Origin: CALBPI01 sp039821645
Lineage (GTDB): Bacteria > Pseudomonadota > Gammaproteobacteria > Steroidobacterales > Woeseiaceae
Length of the DNA: 64,000 nt
NCBI GenBank assembly: GCA_039821645.1
Contig: JBCBNU010000004.1
Location: 50,057-114,056, forward strand
Direction: 5' to 3'
Below the pieces are notes generated by a model that was given only the letters and a program-made list of their open reading frames with translations, had not been told where the DNA came from and searched no databases. Position numbers and translations under genes: made by a program. This document shows positions 1-8,249 of this stretch, piece by piece (the stretch's first letter is position 1; each line of letters opens with the position of its first letter).

Positions 1-1194
1 GCGTGAAGGCGCAAAGACTTCCGGTACGTCGATGCCAAGCACACCGGCAGCAAAGGTCTGCAGCTTCTTGCCGAAGACCACCGCGTATGAGCCGCCCGCT
101 TTGATGAACTCAAGCTTCTGCGGTGTCAATGCGGACGAAATATCGGTGAGCACCTCGCTGCTGTCTTCGTTGTAGAGCTTCTTCTCTTTCAAATTGATGG
201 TGAGCACGGTGCCGGTATCGACCGAGAACAACTGCTCGAGTACCGGCTCGTTGTCCTCGTCCATGACCGTGTTTCCATCTGCATCCCGCTTTTTCGTCCA
301 GTTTTTCAGGTCGACGCCGATGCCGCCCGTGACACCCACGGTAGTCAGGAAGATCGGCGAAATACCATTCGTGCCACCAACGATCGGTGCGATGTTGATG
401 AACGGTACGTAGGGGCTGGCCTGCTTACCGGTCCACAGCGCCACGTTGTTCACACCCGACATGCGCGAGGAGCCCACACCCATGGTGCCTTTCTCGGCGA
501 CCAACATGACCTGCTTGTCGGGATGCTGCTCGCGCAGCGCCATGATTTCTTTTTGTGCTTGCTCGGAGATCAGGCTCTTACCATGCAACTCACGGTCGGA
601 ACGCGAGTGCGCCTGATTGCCCGGCGATAGCAGGTCGGTAGATACGTCCCCAATAGCGGCAACATAAGTCACCACCTGCACCTGCTCGGGTGCTTCTGGC
701 AATTGGGTGAAGAACTCGGCTTGCGCGTAGCTTTCGATCAATGACTTCGCGATCGGGTTGCCCGCCTCGAAAGCCGCTTCCAGTCTCTCGGTGTCCGCTT
801 CGTAAAGAAATACCTGGGTCTTCAGGACGTCGGCCGCACGATCTGCCAAAGCGACGTCGTCCCCGAGCGCGAGATCCAGCAGCACTTCAACAGACGGCCC
901 GCCTTTCATATGCGACAGCAACTCGAACGCGAACTCAGGGGAAATCTCCGGCACTTTCGTCTCGCCGACGATCACCTGCTTCAGGAAGCGGGCCTTCACA
1001 CCTGCGGCGCTTGTGGTGCCGGGCAGCGTGTTGTAGATCAAAAAGTCCAGAGATTCGGAGCGGTGCTCGTGGTCGGTGTCCTTAATCTGCTCGATCAGCT
1101 CCGCAACCAAAGCTGCGTCGTCAATCGGCTTGGGGCTCAGACCGTGGCCTTTGCGGCTCTCGATCTCAGCGAGGTAATCGGTATATAAGCTCAT
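1..1194 (-). CDS. acnB: Aconitate hydratase B, N-terminal part (cut by window edge)
   Basis: Bifunctional aconitase B / 2-methylisocitrate dehydratase of the TCA cycle, a cytoplasmic [4Fe-4S] enzyme. The open frame runs from the window edge to an ATG at 1194, giving 398 codons without a stop. The full protein is usually about 860 residues, so the C-terminal half with the cluster cysteines lies outside the window. The N-terminal HEAT-like helical domain comes first, followed by the start of the swivel domain with the diagnostic stretch SPGNQAHSRSDRELHGK. A strong ribosome site (GGAGGG) sits a few bases before the ATG. The next gene upstream is a membrane protein in the same orientation, 147 bp away, so acnB probably has its own promoter. 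Confidence 0.95.
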   Translation of the reverse strand, partial: MSLYTDYLAEIESRKGHGLSPKPIDDAALVAELIEQIKDTDHEHRSESLDFLIYNTLPGTTSAAGVKARFLKQVIVGETKVPEISPEFAFELLSHMKGGPSVEVLLDLALGDDVALADRAADVLKTQVFLYEADTERLEAAFEAGNPIAKSLIESYAQAEFFTQLPEAPEQVQVVTYVAAIGDVSTDLLSPGNQAHSRSDRELHGKSLISEQAQKEIMALREQHPDKQVMLVAEKGTMGVGSSRMSGVNNVALWTGKQASPYVPFINIAPIVGGTNGISPIFLTTVGVTGGIGVDLKNWTKKRDADGNTVMDEDNEPVLEQLFSVDTGTVLTINLKEKKLYNEDSSEVLTDISSALTPQKLEFIKAGGSYAVVFGKKLQTFAAGVLGIDVPEVFAPSR

Positions 1195-1341
1195 GATTGT
1201 CCCTCCAGTTTCTTCGGAAACCGGACAAAGTTGTCCCTAGCCATGGATTATATCAGCCAGCGAGCACCGAATTGGCGCAGGGCTTTACCGGAATAACAGT
1301 TATTGATCCGGCAAATGATGGTCCGGACGAGGATTCGGCCG

Positions 1342-2343
1342 TCAGGAAATGATCGCGTTCACGAGAATCTCGATCAACGCTGCACCGGCCCAGGTCAAGG
1401 GCACGATTATCGCGTAACTGACAAATCGGATGATGGCCGGCACGTCGAAAGGCCATGTCGGCAAGCTGGCGACCTCCCGGCGCAGGGAAAGGGCTGCGGC
1501 CCGCGTCTCGATACTGCCCTGCTGAGCTTGGCGCAACGCGTCCTGCGCTTCAGCGACCGCTAGCGCGCGCTGCTGCTTCAGCTGGCGATGGACCGGCAAC
1601 ACAGGCACCAGCAGCAGGAGGACCACCAACGGCGAAAAGAAGGCCAACGCCGGCAGCGTTGTCCACCAGTTCACCGGCCCGCCAAGCCACATAATCGACA
1701 GTAAACCGAGCGCGCCGAGCACCACCAGAGTAGAGGTGACCGCCATGGTTCCGATCGGCATGTAGCTATCTGGTTCCAATATCTGGATATCCAGCTCTCG
1801 GGAGACACTGCGGAACAGCACGGCGTTTCGAAACAGCGCACTCATGGCAACACACATCGTCACCCAGACCGGTAGAGGTCCGACCGCCAATGCGAATCGG
1901 ATCGGGTTTGCGCTCAGCTCATACAGCATCCCGTTCAAGCCGCCCGCGAGAAAGCAGCTTTGCACCAACCAAAGCCCGATACCTACCGCAAGGGTCCTGA
2001 CAGTCCAACTTAGCGAGCGATTGCGGACATCGACTTCGAGGCTTGGCGCAGAACCACTCGCAAATCTACGTAGCGAATCCAGTGTCTGTTGCGTTCGGTC
2101 AGTGATGTAGTGAAACACCGGCACGATATAAGCGACCGAGCAGACAAAAAACGCGGCTACGGACCATGCGCTGAAGTACCAACTCCCGCTTTCCAACTGA
2201 CGCAGTCGCAGATACAGAGCAACTGCGAAAAACAGGAATCCAGTTAGTAGGATTAATGCCCCGGAAACCCAACGCCCATAGCGACCTTCGGGGACCAGCG
2301 AGAGCATCCAAATGCGGGTCAGCCTCGCGTCCGTCCTGCTCAT
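1342..2343 (-). CDS. Multi-pass membrane protein of unknown function
   Basis: A 333-residue protein that I do not recognise. It has about seven hydrophobic segments: two near the N-terminus (about 22-42 and 56-77), three in the middle (about 108-170), and a pair near 200-250. A charged, Ala/Gln/Arg-rich and probably coiled-coil stretch (around RQLKQQRALAVAEAQDALRQ) follows, then a final membrane helix at the C-terminus. I chose the ATG at 2343 because the longer frame would run about 100 bases into the serine hydrolase gene upstream. From 2343 the gap to that stop codon is 25 bp, so the two genes are probably cotranscribed. No enzymatic motif is visible. The coiled-coil next to the membrane could be a scaffold, but this is a guess. 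Confidence 0.75.
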   Translation of the reverse strand: MSRTDARLTRIWMLSLVPEGRYGRWVSGALILLTGFLFFAVALYLRLRQLESGSWYFSAWSVAAFFVCSVAYIVPVFHYITDRTQQTLDSLRRFASGSAPSLEVDVRNRSLSWTVRTLAVGIGLWLVQSCFLAGGLNGMLYELSANPIRFALAVGPLPVWVTMCVAMSALFRNAVLFRSVSRELDIQILEPDSYMPIGTMAVTSTLVVLGALGLLSIMWLGGPVNWWTTLPALAFFSPLVVLLLLVPVLPVHRQLKQQRALAVAEAQDALRQAQQGSIETRAAALSLRREVASLPTWPFDVPAIIRFVSYAIIVPLTWAGAALIEILVNAIIS

Positions 2344-2368
2344 CTTCAGCGCTTCCAGAGGAGAAGCA

Positions 2369-3559
2369 TTAGTCGCTAAGCGCTTCTGTGATTCCTGAGA
2401 ACAAGGCGCCTTCCCAATCCCAGTCCGCGCGCCTGCTCGCATCCGGCCGTGCGCTATGCAGCGCAATCACCAAGTTCTCGTCACGATCGATATGAATGCC
2501 CTGTCCAAAGATGCCACTCGCCGCGAATACACCCTCACCGCCGAGCCACCAAAAATAGCCGTATCCGTCGTAGCCTTTCGACGGTTGCGTTGACGCGGTC
2601 ATCCAACCCTCGGGGAGTACAGCAGTACCATCGGACAGTACGCCATCAGCCAGCGCAAACAGGCCTAACCGGCCGTAATCACGCAGCGTCGCGTTGATGC
2701 AGCATCCGCCGAACTCGCCGCCACCAGGCTCGGTCAAGTTCCAGCTTGCGTCGGACTCCATGCCAAATGGTTGCCAAATCTTTTCCGACAGGTAGGTCGA
2801 TAAGTTATTGCCGATCGCCGAGCGCAGCAAGGTACCGGCCAGATTAGTCTCTGCGGTGTTGTAGTTGAACACCGCGCCGGGCTCAGCGACACGCGGTTTG
2901 TTGCGAAGGAATTCATACAGTGCAACGGTCTCCCAGGCCGCGGTCGCAACGTCCGACTCCGGGTCGGCATAGTCTTCGTTCCAACTTACTCCGGAAGCCA
3001 TCTGCAGCAAATCACGTATCGAAGTCTGGTCGTAAGAGGAACCTGCGAGTCTGGGTAGGTAACGCGTGACTTTTTCATCCACACTGTCGATGTAGCCATC
3101 CTGAATCGCCGCACCAATCAGCATCGATACGACCGACTTCGCAACCGAGAACGAAATCCATCGACTGTCGGCGTCATTTCCGAGCCCGTAACGCTCGTAT
3201 ACAACGGCACCGTCCTTGATGACGAGCAGGCCCGCAACACTCTGGCGTTCAAAATATTCATCGACCGTCATGGACTGATCGCCGCGCTTAAGCACAACGC
3301 TACCGAGCGCTTTCGGTGCTTTCCTGAGTTCGCTGGGATTTTTGCCAGCGATGATGGTACGGGTGGGAAAGATCTTGTCGGAATTTCTGTAGCTAGCGAC
3401 CTGTTGTTTCGGCGTCCAGGTCAGCATACGGGTTGGTGGCCCAAGGTAGTCACCGTCCTCGGACGGATCTACATACGGCGCTCCGGCGTTGGCGGCGACG
3501 GCCAGCGCGAGTCCACCCAGTGCGACCGTACGCAACAAGGATCGTCTCAGTTTGTACAT
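2369..3559 (-). CDS. Secreted serine hydrolase, class C beta-lactamase family
   Basis: A 396-residue penicillin-binding-protein-like hydrolase. It has an N-terminal signal peptide (MYKLRRSLL.. then a hydrophobic core ending near ANAGA), so it should be exported. The catalytic SxxK tetrad is visible as SVAK in SFSVAKSVVSM. The second motif tyrosine is in NYNTAETN, where class C enzymes have YxN. The C-terminal half has the GYGYFWWLGGEG and GIFGQGIHID pattern typical of the 6-aminohexanoate-dimer hydrolase (NylB-like) and esterase branch rather than of true cephalosporinases. It probably acts on small amides or esters in the periplasm; the substrate cannot be read from the sequence. It is followed 25 bp downstream by a membrane protein gene and lies 25 bp downstream of a PEBP-family gene on the same strand. 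Confidence 0.85.
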   Translation of the reverse strand: MYKLRRSLLRTVALGGLALAVAANAGAPYVDPSEDGDYLGPPTRMLTWTPKQQVASYRNSDKIFPTRTIIAGKNPSELRKAPKALGSVVLKRGDQSMTVDEYFERQSVAGLLVIKDGAVVYERYGLGNDADSRWISFSVAKSVVSMLIGAAIQDGYIDSVDEKVTRYLPRLAGSSYDQTSIRDLLQMASGVSWNEDYADPESDVATAAWETVALYEFLRNKPRVAEPGAVFNYNTAETNLAGTLLRSAIGNNLSTYLSEKIWQPFGMESDASWNLTEPGGGEFGGCCINATLRDYGRLGLFALADGVLSDGTAVLPEGWMTASTQPSKGYDGYGYFWWLGGEGVFAASGIFGQGIHIDRDENLVIALHSARPDASRRADWDWEGALFSGITEALSD

Positions 3560-3584
3560 CTTCCCCTCCCCACGAGGCGGTACT

Positions 3585-4142
3585 CTATCGTTTGTAGAGC
3601 GCCTCTATCGTCGCGGACTCAAGGGCATAGGCATTGACCATGTAACCGGTCAGTGCTGCAGACGCGCCTTCCGGAAGCTCAAGCTTCTGCGACAACGCAT
3701 AAACGGTGAACTGATATCGATGCGCACCATCCCCTTCCGGCGGGCAGGCGCCGCCGAAGGATTCACTCCCATAGTCGTTTCTGGTTTGCATGCTGCCTTC
3801 CGGGAGCTTTTCACCGCTGGCGTTACCTGCGCCAGTCGAAAGTTCCGTTACATCGGCTGGAATATTCACCAACTGCCAATGCCACCAACCGCTTCCAGTC
3901 GGCGCATCGGGATCATAGGCGAGCACCGCAAACGCTTCTGTGCCCTCCGGAGCACCGGACCACGACAAGTGGGGCGAAAGGTTTTCACCGCTGCAGCCGA
4001 ACCCCGCAAATTCCTGCGCCTTAGGCATGAAGTCACCGTGACCAATGTCATCGCTCTCAAGCACCAGAGTGTCCGCAGCAACAGGCAAACACGCCCCTAT
4101 CGCCAAAGCAACACCCACAACACGCAGTAACCCAGTCGCCAT
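3585..4142 (-). CDS. YbhB/YbcL-type PEBP (Raf kinase inhibitor-like) protein, secreted
   Basis: A 185-residue phosphatidylethanolamine-binding-protein family member. A signal peptide (MATGLLRVVGVALAIGACLPVAA) predicts export to the periplasm. The conserved ligand-pocket elements are present: the DPDAP motif with the following GSGWWHW, and GGACPP near residue 130, followed by HRYQFTVYAL. Bacterial members bind small anions or lipid headgroups, but their role is poorly known. The gene precedes the serine hydrolase and an unknown membrane protein on the same strand with 25-bp gaps, which suggests one three-gene transcript. It is divergent from gnd, with a 123-bp shared upstream region. Confidence 0.9.
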   Translation of the reverse strand: MATGLLRVVGVALAIGACLPVAADTLVLESDDIGHGDFMPKAQEFAGFGCSGENLSPHLSWSGAPEGTEAFAVLAYDPDAPTGSGWWHWQLVNIPADVTELSTGAGNASGEKLPEGSMQTRNDYGSESFGGACPPEGDGAHRYQFTVYALSQKLELPEGASAALTGYMVNAYALESATIEALYKR

Positions 4143-4265
4143 AGCAAACTCCTCAAAAGATTCTCGATGCAGTCTCGGTTGCCGGATGACTACAAGTCAA
4201 GGTGCGAGCCGTTGCTCGACGCAAAATTGGGTACACTTCTCACTCGTATTTTGGAGTGTCTGGCC

Positions 4266-5651
4266 ATGGCAAATTTTGGGGTTATTGGTACCGGTGTCAT
4301 GGGGCGCAACCTGGCGCTCAACATGCTCGACAACGACATCAGCGTTGCAGCCTGGAACCTCGAACGCGAGCTGCTGGACGAAGCGGTGGCCGAGAGTGAT
4401 GGTCGCATGCAAGCAGCAGATTCTCTGGAGGCGCTGGTTGGCATGCTGGAGACGCCACGTCGGATTCTAATGATGATCACAGCCGGCCGACCGGTCGACA
4501 CTGTCATGGAACAACTCGCACCACTTCTGGAGCCGGGCGATATTGTGATCGACGGCGGGAACTCGGCTTTCATCGACACACAGCGCCGCGAGAAAGCGTG
4601 GGCGGAAAAGAACCTGCATTTCGTCGGGATGGGTGTCTCGGGCGGCGAGGAGGGTGCGCGTCACGGGCCATCGCTGATGCCGGGTGGCAGCAAGCATGCC
4701 TACCAACATCTAGCGCCCATTCTTGAGTCGATTGCGGCAGTCAGCGACTCGGGGCGGTGCGTCACACACTGCGGGCCTGACGGTGCCGGTCACTTTGTGA
4801 AAACCGTGCATAACGGGATCGAATACGCCGACATGCAGGCCATTGCCGAGACTTATGATGTTCTGCATCGGATCGGCGGTTTCAGCAACGAGCAACTCTC
4901 ACAAACGTTTGCGCAGTGGAACAAAGGGCCACTGGAGTCGTTTCTCGTTGAGCTGACAGCAGAGATCTTTGACCGCGAAGACGGCCACGGCCACCTGGTC
5001 GATCGCGTACTCGACAAAGCGGAGCAAAAAGGCACCGGACGCTGGACGGCAACGACTGCGCTTGAGCTTGGCGTATCGATCCCATCAATCGCGGCGGCGG
5101 TGGATGCTCGAGTGTTGTCGAGTGCCAAGGGACTCCGGGAGCACGCCGCTACAGTGTTCGAATCGCCTGAGTTGCCGCCGGTGCCTGAAGAGCTTGGCTC
5201 GATCATGCATGACGCTTTGTACGCCACCAAGGTGATTGCCTATGCACAAGGATTGAGGCTGATCGTGCGGGCGAGTGAAGCCTACGATTGGAACGTTAAC
5301 CTCAAGGAAATCGCGCGAATCTGGAAAGCCGGTTGCATCATTCGGGCAAGATTTCTAGACACGATTATGGCCGCGTACGAAACACACGCCGACCTGCCTA
5401 ACTTGATCCTCGATGACAACGTCACTGAAATTCTGAAGACCACCATTCCGTCGCTGCGCAAGATCGTCGTTTTGGCAGCGGGTGCTGGCGTGCCGACACC
5501 CGCAATGAACGCGAGCCTCGATTATTTTGATAGTCTTCGAACCTCGCGGCTGCCGCAAAATCTGACACAGGCACAGCGTGATGCTTTTGGTGCACACGGA
5601 TATCGCACGATCGATGATCCGGACGGCGACTCAGTCCACAGCGATTGGTGA
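4266..5651 (+). CDS. gnd: 6-phosphogluconate dehydrogenase, decarboxylating
   Basis: Oxidises 6-phosphogluconate to ribulose 5-phosphate and CO2 with NADP in the pentose phosphate pathway. The 461-residue reading starts at ATG 4266, with GGAG nine bases upstream and the Rossmann motif GVIGTGVMGRNLA at the very N-terminus. An upstream in-frame ATG at 4167 would add 33 unconserved residues and is not preferred. The substrate loop GVSGGEEGARHGPSLMPGG and the catalytic Lys/Asn/Glu of HFVKTVHNGIEYADMQ are intact. The C-terminal tail (SLDYFDSLRTSRLP, then AQRDAFGAHGY) is the usual one. A small ORF overlaps its stop codon. Gnd is divergent from the PEBP gene. Confidence 0.96.
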   Translation: MANFGVIGTGVMGRNLALNMLDNDISVAAWNLERELLDEAVAESDGRMQAADSLEALVGMLETPRRILMMITAGRPVDTVMEQLAPLLEPGDIVIDGGNSAFIDTQRREKAWAEKNLHFVGMGVSGGEEGARHGPSLMPGGSKHAYQHLAPILESIAAVSDSGRCVTHCGPDGAGHFVKTVHNGIEYADMQAIAETYDVLHRIGGFSNEQLSQTFAQWNKGPLESFLVELTAEIFDREDGHGHLVDRVLDKAEQKGTGRWTATTALELGVSIPSIAAAVDARVLSSAKGLREHAATVFESPELPPVPEELGSIMHDALYATKVIAYAQGLRLIVRASEAYDWNVNLKEIARIWKAGCIIRARFLDTIMAAYETHADLPNLILDDNVTEILKTTIPSLRKIVVLAAGAGVPTPAMNASLDYFDSLRTSRLPQNLTQAQRDAFGAHGYRTIDDPDGDSVHSDW

Positions 5652-5794
5652 ATGGTGTGAGCGATTCGCTCGACATCGTTTCGACGTATGTCATCTATGG
5701 TCTGTTCGGGATCGCCTCGATCATCATCCTCGGGTTGCTCGGCCTGCTGGTCTACCACATGTGGCAGCGTATCAAGATCATCAACGGGTGGTAG
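5648..5794 (+). CDS. Small single-span membrane protein coupled to gnd (putative)
   Basis: A 48-codon frame begins with GTG at 5648, overlapping the gnd stop in a GTGA arrangement typical of translational coupling. A second GTG at 5657 is an alternative start. The product has one strongly hydrophobic helix (YGLFGIASIIILGLLGLLVY) followed by a basic tail (HMWQRIKIINGW), as expected of a small inner-membrane protein. I do not recognise a family. The start overlap and the clean hydrophobic/basic layout support it; its short length is the main doubt. Confidence 0.45.
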   Translation: MNGVSDSLDIVSTYVIYGLFGIASIIILGLLGLLVYHMWQRIKIINGW

Positions 5795-5904
5795 TTGATA
5801 AATAGCCGTTTAATGGCCCTGAAGTTTCCACTACACTTCGAAGCGATGCGCGGTTTTAAGCACGACGCGCGTTCTCTCTTGTTTTACCTGAAGCGAGTAC
5901 GGCC

Positions 5905-8121
5905 TTGGAACCCCAACCACCGCCGAATACGAGTTTTGTGATCGGCAATGCTCACGTAGATCCTCGGGCTGGCGAGTTAACACTTTACGGTATCTCGAGC
6001 CGCGTAGAGCCACGAACAATGGACGTGCTCATGCTGCTGGTTCGCGAGCAGGGCAGTGTGGTATCGCGCGATGCGCTTATCGAACAGGTGTGGCGCGGCG
6101 CCGCGGTTTCCGATGATGTCGTTTCGCGTTGTATCTATCAGTTGCGCAAAGCGCTAGGCGACACCGATCGATCAATGATCAAGACGGTGCCGAAGCGTGG
6201 ATACACGCTGACAGCAACCGTGCAAGCGGCTGCACAAGAATCGCCGATGGCCCCGACAGCCTCTCCGACCGTCCCACCCATAGATCCGCCGTCAATGGGT
6301 TCTGGCCCACGAAGGCTGCTCATCGCAGGACTCCTCCTGCTGTTGGGCGCGGTGCTGCTTTTCGTGTTCCATCGTCCAACGATCGAAACCAAACCACCTC
6401 TCCAAAACCTTGCGCTGGCGGTTAGTGAGTCCGTCAGCGAGACCACACCCGCTGAGGGCAAACTCAGTTTTGGTCTTGCGGAAGACCTCGTCCATCGATT
6501 GGGAAACGCCGCCGAGCTAACCGTGCTGATGAAGCAGCAACAGTTGATCGTCGCTGATGCTTTACTGACGACCCCGAGAATCGACGCGGAGCTGTACGTA
6601 CACGTGACGGATGAGGGGGAGCGGTGGAGGCTCGATGCGAGACTCACGCTTGGGCAGCGTCTGCTGTGGACGTCCACAAGCAACACTTCAGAAAAGACAA
6701 TAGACCAACTATTGACTGGGATCGTGAATCAGACGCTCACATCACTCAACCGACCGCCCTCGCGCGATGAGTCGCCTGATGGGTTCGCGACAAACAATCT
6801 CGAAGCTTACCGACTGCTGCTTTATGGTCGAGACAAGTTGCAGACCCGCAATGCCACAAACATTGCGGAAGCCCTTCGGTATTTCGAGCAGGCAACGACA
6901 TTTGCACCCAGTTTCTCGTCTGCCTACGTATCCATCGCTGAGGCGCACGCCCTGCGGCGCGATTACAGCGCGGCAGACTGGGCAGCAGTACGCGATGTGG
7001 CGCGGGACGCGCTTGAAATCGCTCGGGATCTCGCGTCCGAGACCGCACATTTCATCGCAGTATCAGGTTATGTGAAATATGACGACGGAGAATTCGGCCT
7101 GGCCGAAGCTTCGTTGCTTCGCGCGCTTTCGATAAATCCAAGCTACGCCGATGCGCATATGTGGTTGGGCCGGACTTACCTGCAAACCGGCCGTATGTTG
7201 AAAGCCCGTGATGCATTTTTGGATACAGTGCAGCTTGTGCCTGCGAGGTCGAGAGCGGTGCTGAACCTCGGGCTCGCGTATCAGGCGGTCGGTGAATATG
7301 CCGAGAGTGTGAAGTACTTCCGTTTTATCGCAGAGCGCGAGCCCGATAACTTTCCAGCGTACTGGCGTCTCGCGTCAACCTACTGGGACCATGGGAAACT
7401 CGAGGAAGCGTTGCAAGCGTTTGCCGACGCCGAACGAGCCGGTGCCGCCAACGGTACCTTTCTGGCTCAGTACGCCCTTACCGCCTTTGATAGCGGCAGA
7501 GTCGATGAGGCACTCGCGCTGGTCGCGCGCGCGCGCCTGAGTGGTGAGACCTGGCTCTGGACAGTACGAGCGATGTTGGCGGGTGCTTTGCACACATCCT
7601 CTCCGGATGAGGTGCCTCGGGAATTCGAAGCATTGCTCAAGCGCTATCCAACCGATCCGCAGATTCAATTGGCGTTGGCTCAGGCTTACATGTTTGCAGG
7701 TCGTTGGAAGCAGGCGGCAGACATCTACCGTACCCGCCGCGCTGCCGAAGACGGTACGTTCTACTATCATTTCGATGCGTATTACGGCACCAGTCACGCT
7801 CTAATGCTCGCAATCGCCCTGGACCAGCTGGGCGAGAATGCCGAGCCAATGCTCAAAGAGGCACAGGAGCACATCGCAACCTACGACGATGACCCAATAC
7901 AAGCCTACGGTCTGACCTACCTACGTGCCTCTTTGCACGCCGCTTCGGGTGAGAAAGACGCCGCCATTGCCACGTTTCGACAGGCGCATACTGAGGGCTG
8001 GCGGCATTGGTGGTGGTTCGAGGTAGACCCCAGCTGGATCAATTTTCGCTCGGATATCGCACTCGCCCAAGCAGTCACTGAACTGAGAGCGTCCGAGCCG
8101 CCGATCAATCGGTTGAACTAA
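5905..8121 (+). CDS. CadC-like transmembrane winged-helix regulator with TPR periplasmic part
   Basis: A 738-residue one-component membrane regulator. Residues about 10-108 form an OmpR/PhoB-type winged helix (VEPRTMDVLMLLV, then VSRCIYQLRKALGD, ending IKTVPKRGYTLTA). A Pro/Ser-rich linker follows, then one membrane helix at about 133-153 (LLIAGLLLLLGAVLLFVF). The C-terminal two thirds are tetratricopeptide repeats from about residue 290 to 690 (repeated A..YF..A / W.L... patterns). The DNA-binding part is cytoplasmic and the TPR part should face the periplasm. The start is TTG at 5905, because no ATG or GTG lies upstream in frame near it. Its target is unknown. The neighbouring secreted protein and TonB receptor are the natural candidates, by proximity only. 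Confidence 0.85.
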   Translation: MEPQPPPNTSFVIGNAHVDPRAGELTLYGISSRVEPRTMDVLMLLVREQGSVVSRDALIEQVWRGAAVSDDVVSRCIYQLRKALGDTDRSMIKTVPKRGYTLTATVQAAAQESPMAPTASPTVPPIDPPSMGSGPRRLLIAGLLLLLGAVLLFVFHRPTIETKPPLQNLALAVSESVSETTPAEGKLSFGLAEDLVHRLGNAAELTVLMKQQQLIVADALLTTPRIDAELYVHVTDEGERWRLDARLTLGQRLLWTSTSNTSEKTIDQLLTGIVNQTLTSLNRPPSRDESPDGFATNNLEAYRLLLYGRDKLQTRNATNIAEALRYFEQATTFAPSFSSAYVSIAEAHALRRDYSAADWAAVRDVARDALEIARDLASETAHFIAVSGYVKYDDGEFGLAEASLLRALSINPSYADAHMWLGRTYLQTGRMLKARDAFLDTVQLVPARSRAVLNLGLAYQAVGEYAESVKYFRFIAEREPDNFPAYWRLASTYWDHGKLEEALQAFADAERAGAANGTFLAQYALTAFDSGRVDEALALVARARLSGETWLWTVRAMLAGALHTSSPDEVPREFEALLKRYPTDPQIQLALAQAYMFAGRWKQAADIYRTRRAAEDGTFYYHFDAYYGTSHALMLAIALDQLGENAEPMLKEAQEHIATYDDDPIQAYGLTYLRASLHAASGEKDAAIATFRQAHTEGWRHWWWFEVDPSWINFRSDIALAQAVTELRASEPPINRLN

Positions 8122-8249
8122 GTCATTGAAAAATAGGACTACTTGGCGTTCCAGGATCGGTACGGAAATTTCGCACAGATTTTCATCATGACTTGAGCAC
8201 CGCCAGCGTTCCAATAATCGGCAGTCACCCTAATAAGAGACTTTCCGTC

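Noticed and set aside
4167..4265. The upstream ATG of gnd
   Set aside because: It would add 33 residues before the Rossmann motif that normally stands at the N-terminus, and ATG 4266 has a proper ribosome site.
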